A DNA stretch of 64,000 nucleotides from Chthonomonadaceae bacterium. GTDB lineage: Bacteria; Armatimonadota; Fimbriimonadia; Fimbriimonadales; Fimbriimonadaceae. Location: NCBI GenBank assembly GCA_015709495.1, contig CP054189.1, forward strand, positions 868,001 through 932,000, given 5' to 3'. Position 1 is the stretch's first letter. Every line of letters starts with the position of its first letter. Shown here piece after piece: positions 63,236 through 64,000 of this stretch. A program made the position numbers and the translations under genes. The notes under the pieces were generated by a model. The model ran no database searches. It was given only the letters and a program-made list of their open reading frames with translations, and had not been told where the DNA came from.

Positions 63236-64000
63236 ATGAATCTAAAGGAAGGTTTAAGGGAAAGCGAGGGGGATTGTTCGATCGACGCGGCGCGTCTCGA
63301 GAATTTTCGTCTGTTCGACCGGGCGGAGGTCGTTTGGCGTCCTGGGTTCAACGTGATCTCGGGGCCGAACGCCCAAGGCAAGACGACGCTTCTGGAGGCG
63401 GTGTATTGGGTCGCCACGACCCGAATGCTGCGCGGATCGAGGGACGCCGAGGCCATTCGGCACGGAGCCCGGTGGGCGCAAGTATGCGTGAAAAGCGCAC
63501 AGCCCACGGCCGAACTCTCCCTCAGGATCGAACCCGGGACGCGAAAGCAGGCCTTCCTCAATTCTCTGAAGCTCCCGAGGGCGGCGGACTTGATCGGCCG
63601 CGTTCCGTGCGTTTGCATCACCGCGAACGATCTGCGCTTGGTGCTCGATGAGCCAGCCGTACGACGGAACTTCCTCGACCTTGAGCTCAGCCAGCTCCAC
63701 GCCAAGTACTTGCGCGAGTTCACGGCGTACAAGAGGGCGCTCGATCAAAGGAACTCGCTGCTCAAGCGCTCGCGTGACACACACGTATCGAATGAATCTT
63801 TTGTGCCTTGGGAGCATCAACTTGCACAGAGCGGCTCGAAGATCCGAGAGTTTCGAAGGATGTTCCTTTTGGAAATCGCGCAAACGGCTTCTCCGATTCA
63901 AGAGTTCTTCGGCGGCGGGGAGGACCTTTGCCTTGAATATGCGCCAAGTGACGAATCGAACTCCGCGGACGAAGCGCTGGCGCTTCTTGAGCAGGGTCGG
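63236..64000 (+). CDS. recF: DNA replication/repair protein RecF (5' part)
   Basis: 255 codons, open to the window end. Starts at ATG 63236. Walker A GPNAQGKTTLLEAVYWV follows the family's LENFRLFDRAEVVWRPGFNVISG. RVPCVCITANDLRLV and GEPAVRRNFLDLELSQL-type sequence (LDEPAVRRNFLD) confirm RecF. It loads RecA at gaps. The end is cut off, with about 110 codons missing if of normal length. No dnaA or dnaN comes before it here. Confidence 0.93.
   Translation, partial: MNLKEGLRESEGDCSIDAARLENFRLFDRAEVVWRPGFNVISGPNAQGKTTLLEAVYWVATTRMLRGSRDAEAIRHGARWAQVCVKSAQPTAELSLRIEPGTRKQAFLNSLKLPRAADLIGRVPCVCITANDLRLVLDEPAVRRNFLDLELSQLHAKYLREFTAYKRALDQRNSLLKRSRDTHVSNESFVPWEHQLAQSGSKIREFRRMFLLEIAQTASPIQEFFGGGEDLCLEYAPSDESNSADEALALLEQGR

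Noticed and set aside
63217..63901. Minus-strand frames opposite recF
   Set aside because: recF runs through with clear Walker A and family sequence; these are shadows.

Overview
The window is GC-rich, densely coding bacterial chromosome. It contains about 55 genes, one tRNA, and no insertion sequence, prophage or CRISPR array that I can see. The gene mix points to the Armatimonadota, most likely the Fimbriimonadia. The mix includes a flagellin with short conserved ends, a PEP-CTERM protein, a solute-binding protein fused to a permease, short lipoproteins, a 12-bp-stem GNRA hairpin after a PpiC-type lipoprotein gene, and many apparently leaderless genes. This assignment is inference from gene content, not from a marker tree.

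Regions. 1-11.3 kb (mostly minus): atpD, an orphan solute-binding/permease fusion, a secreted protein of unknown role, hslU, a methyltransferase, a cysteine desulfurase, a GT2 glycosyltransferase, a lipoprotein and a zinc-ribbon coiled-coil protein. 11.4-22.1 kb (plus): a VOC protein, a small Cys-rich gene on the other strand, pyrR-pyrB-pyrC, a TPR lipoprotein, lgt, an H1-like basic protein, asnS and two ABC transporter genes. 22.1-31.1 kb: a GT4 transferase, a Trm112-like protein, aroQ, an M24 peptidase, a degenerate ABC ATPase, selB, a glycosylasparaginase and the flagellin gene. 31.1-41.2 kb: an AddB/AddA-like pair, a nitrilase-family enzyme, a PEP-CTERM protein, thrS, a pilin and tRNA-Arg(UCU). 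41.3-49.9 kb: a phosphoesterase, a homocysteine methyltransferase/MTHFR fusion, a metalloprotease, an M20 amidohydrolase, dapB, cysS and a phosphopantetheinyl transferase. 50-57.9 kb: a DnaA-domain-I-like protein, an MBL-fold hydrolase, a FliA/WhiG sigma factor, a PpiC lipoprotein behind a sigma-54 promoter, a Cas4-like nuclease, an amidase and selD. 57.9-64 kb: an M50 protease, an acyl-CoA ligase, a DUF58 protein, an RDD protein, a DnaA-box region and the start of recF.

The most notable points are four. (1) selD appears to be a selenoprotein gene: the true start lies upstream of an in-frame UGA at the catalytic position, a hairpin follows it, and selB is in the same window. (2) The AddB/AddA-like pair seems to have lost nuclease residues on both subunits, while a separate Cas4-like nuclease with intact motifs lies 19 kb away. 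(3) At least a dozen genes have a TANNNT-type -10 hexamer only 5-10 nt before the start codon, which suggests widespread leaderless transcription. (4) A stand-alone protein resembles DnaA domain I, and a perfect DnaA box lies before recF.

All calls come from reading the sequence and its translations; no database search was possible. Where a start differs from the longest open frame, the reason is given.
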